Shown: piece by piece, positions 12,041-12,790 of the stretch
Layout: each line of letters begins with the position of its first letter
Numbering within the stretch: the first letter of the stretch is position 1
Program-made: the position numbers and the translations under genes
The notes under the pieces: model-generated
Seen by the model: only the letters and a program-made list of their open reading frames with translations
What the model was told of the DNA's origin: nothing
The model's database searches: none
Origin: an archaeon
GTDB taxonomy: Archaea; Iainarchaeota; Iainarchaeia; Iainarchaeales; GCA-2688035
Assembly (NCBI GenBank): GCA_030616665.1
Contig: JAUWWX010000010.1
Coordinates: 1-12,790, forward strand
DNA: 12,790 nt
Reading direction: 5' to 3'

Positions 12041-12790
12041 ATGGATTATGCTGCAATACCCTCTGAAGGAAAAGAACAGGGAAGAGGAACAAAGCAAATA
12101 GCAGGCCCTCTGGGAAACGAGAAATGGGGGCAAAAGCTTAGGCAGGAACTGCTTGTAAGCGGCTACAGCACAAGGACAATGAAAATGTACCTGTGTTATT
12201 TCAATGAATTCCTGCGCTACTTCAAGAAGCCGGTTGAGCAGGCTGAAAGGGATAACGTAGTTGGCTTTCTCGCCGAGAAAAAGCTGAAGGGCAATGTAAG
12301 CAATGCAACCCTTGCCCTGGCGCATGCTGCACTGCACTTCTTCTTCCACAACGTGATTGGGACGAAAGTGGTTGAGGATATAAAAATAGCGAAAAAGGCA
12401 AAGAGGCTGCCGACTGTCCTCACAAAGGAAGAGGTAAGGGCTTTAATCAAGGCAACGCCGCCAAAAAGGAACAGGTTGATTGTGGAATTTTTGTACAGCA
12501 GTGGCTGCAGGGTAAGCGAGGCAGTAAAGCTGAAAAACGAGAACATTAACAGCAAGGAAAGGATTGCATCAATAAGGGGCGGAAAGGGAAACAAGGACAG
12601 GACCATAAGTCTCTCAAAGGAGTGGCTGAAAAGGGCGAAAAAATACCTTGCAAGGAAGAAGGTGAAAACGCCCTATGTTTTCAGCAAGAAAAACGGGAAG
12701 CCCCTCTCCTCTGATACAGTGCAAAGGATTGTCAAAAGAGCTGCAGAAAAGGCAGGCATTCAGAAAAAGGTGACGCCTCATTCGCTGCGC
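12041..12790 (+). CDS. xerA: Xer-family tyrosine recombinase, C-terminus cut by window edge
   Basis: 250 codons from ATG 12041 to the last base, open at the right edge. Residues about 28-115 are the N-terminal SAM-like core-binding domain (ELLVSGYSTRTMKMYLCYFNEF). From 123 the catalytic domain begins (LPTVLTKEEVRALI): Arg157 in SGCRVSEAVKL, Lys182 in RGGKGNKDR, and His247/Arg250 in the HSLR motif, where the window stops. The second His and nucleophile Tyr lie outside. The recombinase cuts and rejoins DNA by 3'-phosphotyrosine transfer; archaeal XerA resolves chromosome dimers at dif. An N-terminal extension of about 25 Gly/Glu/Lys-rich residues is extra. It is divergent from the TIM-barrel gene. 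A role in an integrated element cannot be excluded, but no att repeat or cargo is visible, so XerA is the simpler call. Confidence 0.88.
   Translation, partial: MDYAAIPSEGKEQGRGTKQIAGPLGNEKWGQKLRQELLVSGYSTRTMKMYLCYFNEFLRYFKKPVEQAERDNVVGFLAEKKLKGNVSNATLALAHAALHFFFHNVIGTKVVEDIKIAKKAKRLPTVLTKEEVRALIKATPPKRNRLIVEFLYSSGCRVSEAVKLKNENINSKERIASIRGGKGNKDRTISLSKEWLKRAKKYLARKKVKTPYVFSKKNGKPLSSDTVQRIVKRAAEKAGIQKKVTPHSLR

Noticed and set aside
11958..12092. 45-codon upstream extension of the TIM-barrel gene
   Set aside because: Phe/Tyr-rich, not barrel-like, and runs through the divergent promoter into the recombinase coding region; ATG 11957 starts at the first barrel strand.
12217..12606. 129-aa minus-strand frame, with another at 11894-12349
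   Set aside because: Antisense to the tyrosine recombinase, which has its catalytic Arg, Lys and HxxR motif in the plus frame.

Overview
The window reads as archaeal chromosomal DNA, probably from a small-genome DPANN-type archaeon. The lineage is inferred from gene content and signals, not from a marker gene. Supporting signs are TATA boxes (TTTAAA / TATAAA type) placed about 25-30 nt before many start codons, apparently leaderless mRNAs, GGAGGT Shine-Dalgarno sites on only two genes, a single-OB-fold RPA-type protein, a TRAM-domain protein, a COG4900-type metallopeptidase and a Xer-family recombinase. No tRNA, rRNA or CRISPR array was found.

Left part (1-1700, all minus strand): an MgtC/SapB membrane protein, a stand-alone CheY-like receiver protein, a histone-H1-like Lys/Ala/Pro protein with a coiled coil, and a second coiled-coil protein that overlaps it by 8 nt and runs off the left edge. 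A perfect 8-bp inverted repeat lies between the TATA box and start of the receiver gene.

Middle (1786-6495, plus): one very large secreted lipoprotein, 1569 aa, built from at least 18 Asp-box (BNR/sortilin-type) repeats with a concanavalin/LamG-like domain inserted between two repeats. About 800 bp without a convincing gene follows (6496-7298), rich in A-tracts, palindromes and a G-run cluster. It ends in the promoter and unusually long leader of an RPA-like OB-fold gene (7299-7589).

Right-centre (7607-10600, minus): in transcription order, a four-helix membrane protein, a TRAM protein with a long charged tail, a 59-aa zinc-ribbon protein, endonuclease III, a small membrane protein and a metallopeptidase. 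In the last four, each stop codon lies in or next to the TATA box of the following gene. The TRAM gene stands out: strong distal TATA box, a predicted ~125-nt leader that opens with a 39-nt stem-loop, a GGAGGT site, and an acidic tail made of 42-bp tandem repeats ending in poly-lysine.

Right end (10745-12790): a 51-aa basic protein divergent from a two-helix membrane protein, a xylose-isomerase-like TIM-barrel protein, and divergently a Xer-type tyrosine recombinase cut by the window edge just after its HxxR motif.

Most genes look like housekeeping or cell-surface functions. The parts most worth a second look are the TRAM gene with its leader, the 800-bp gap, the giant Asp-box lipoprotein and the H1-like/coiled-coil pair.
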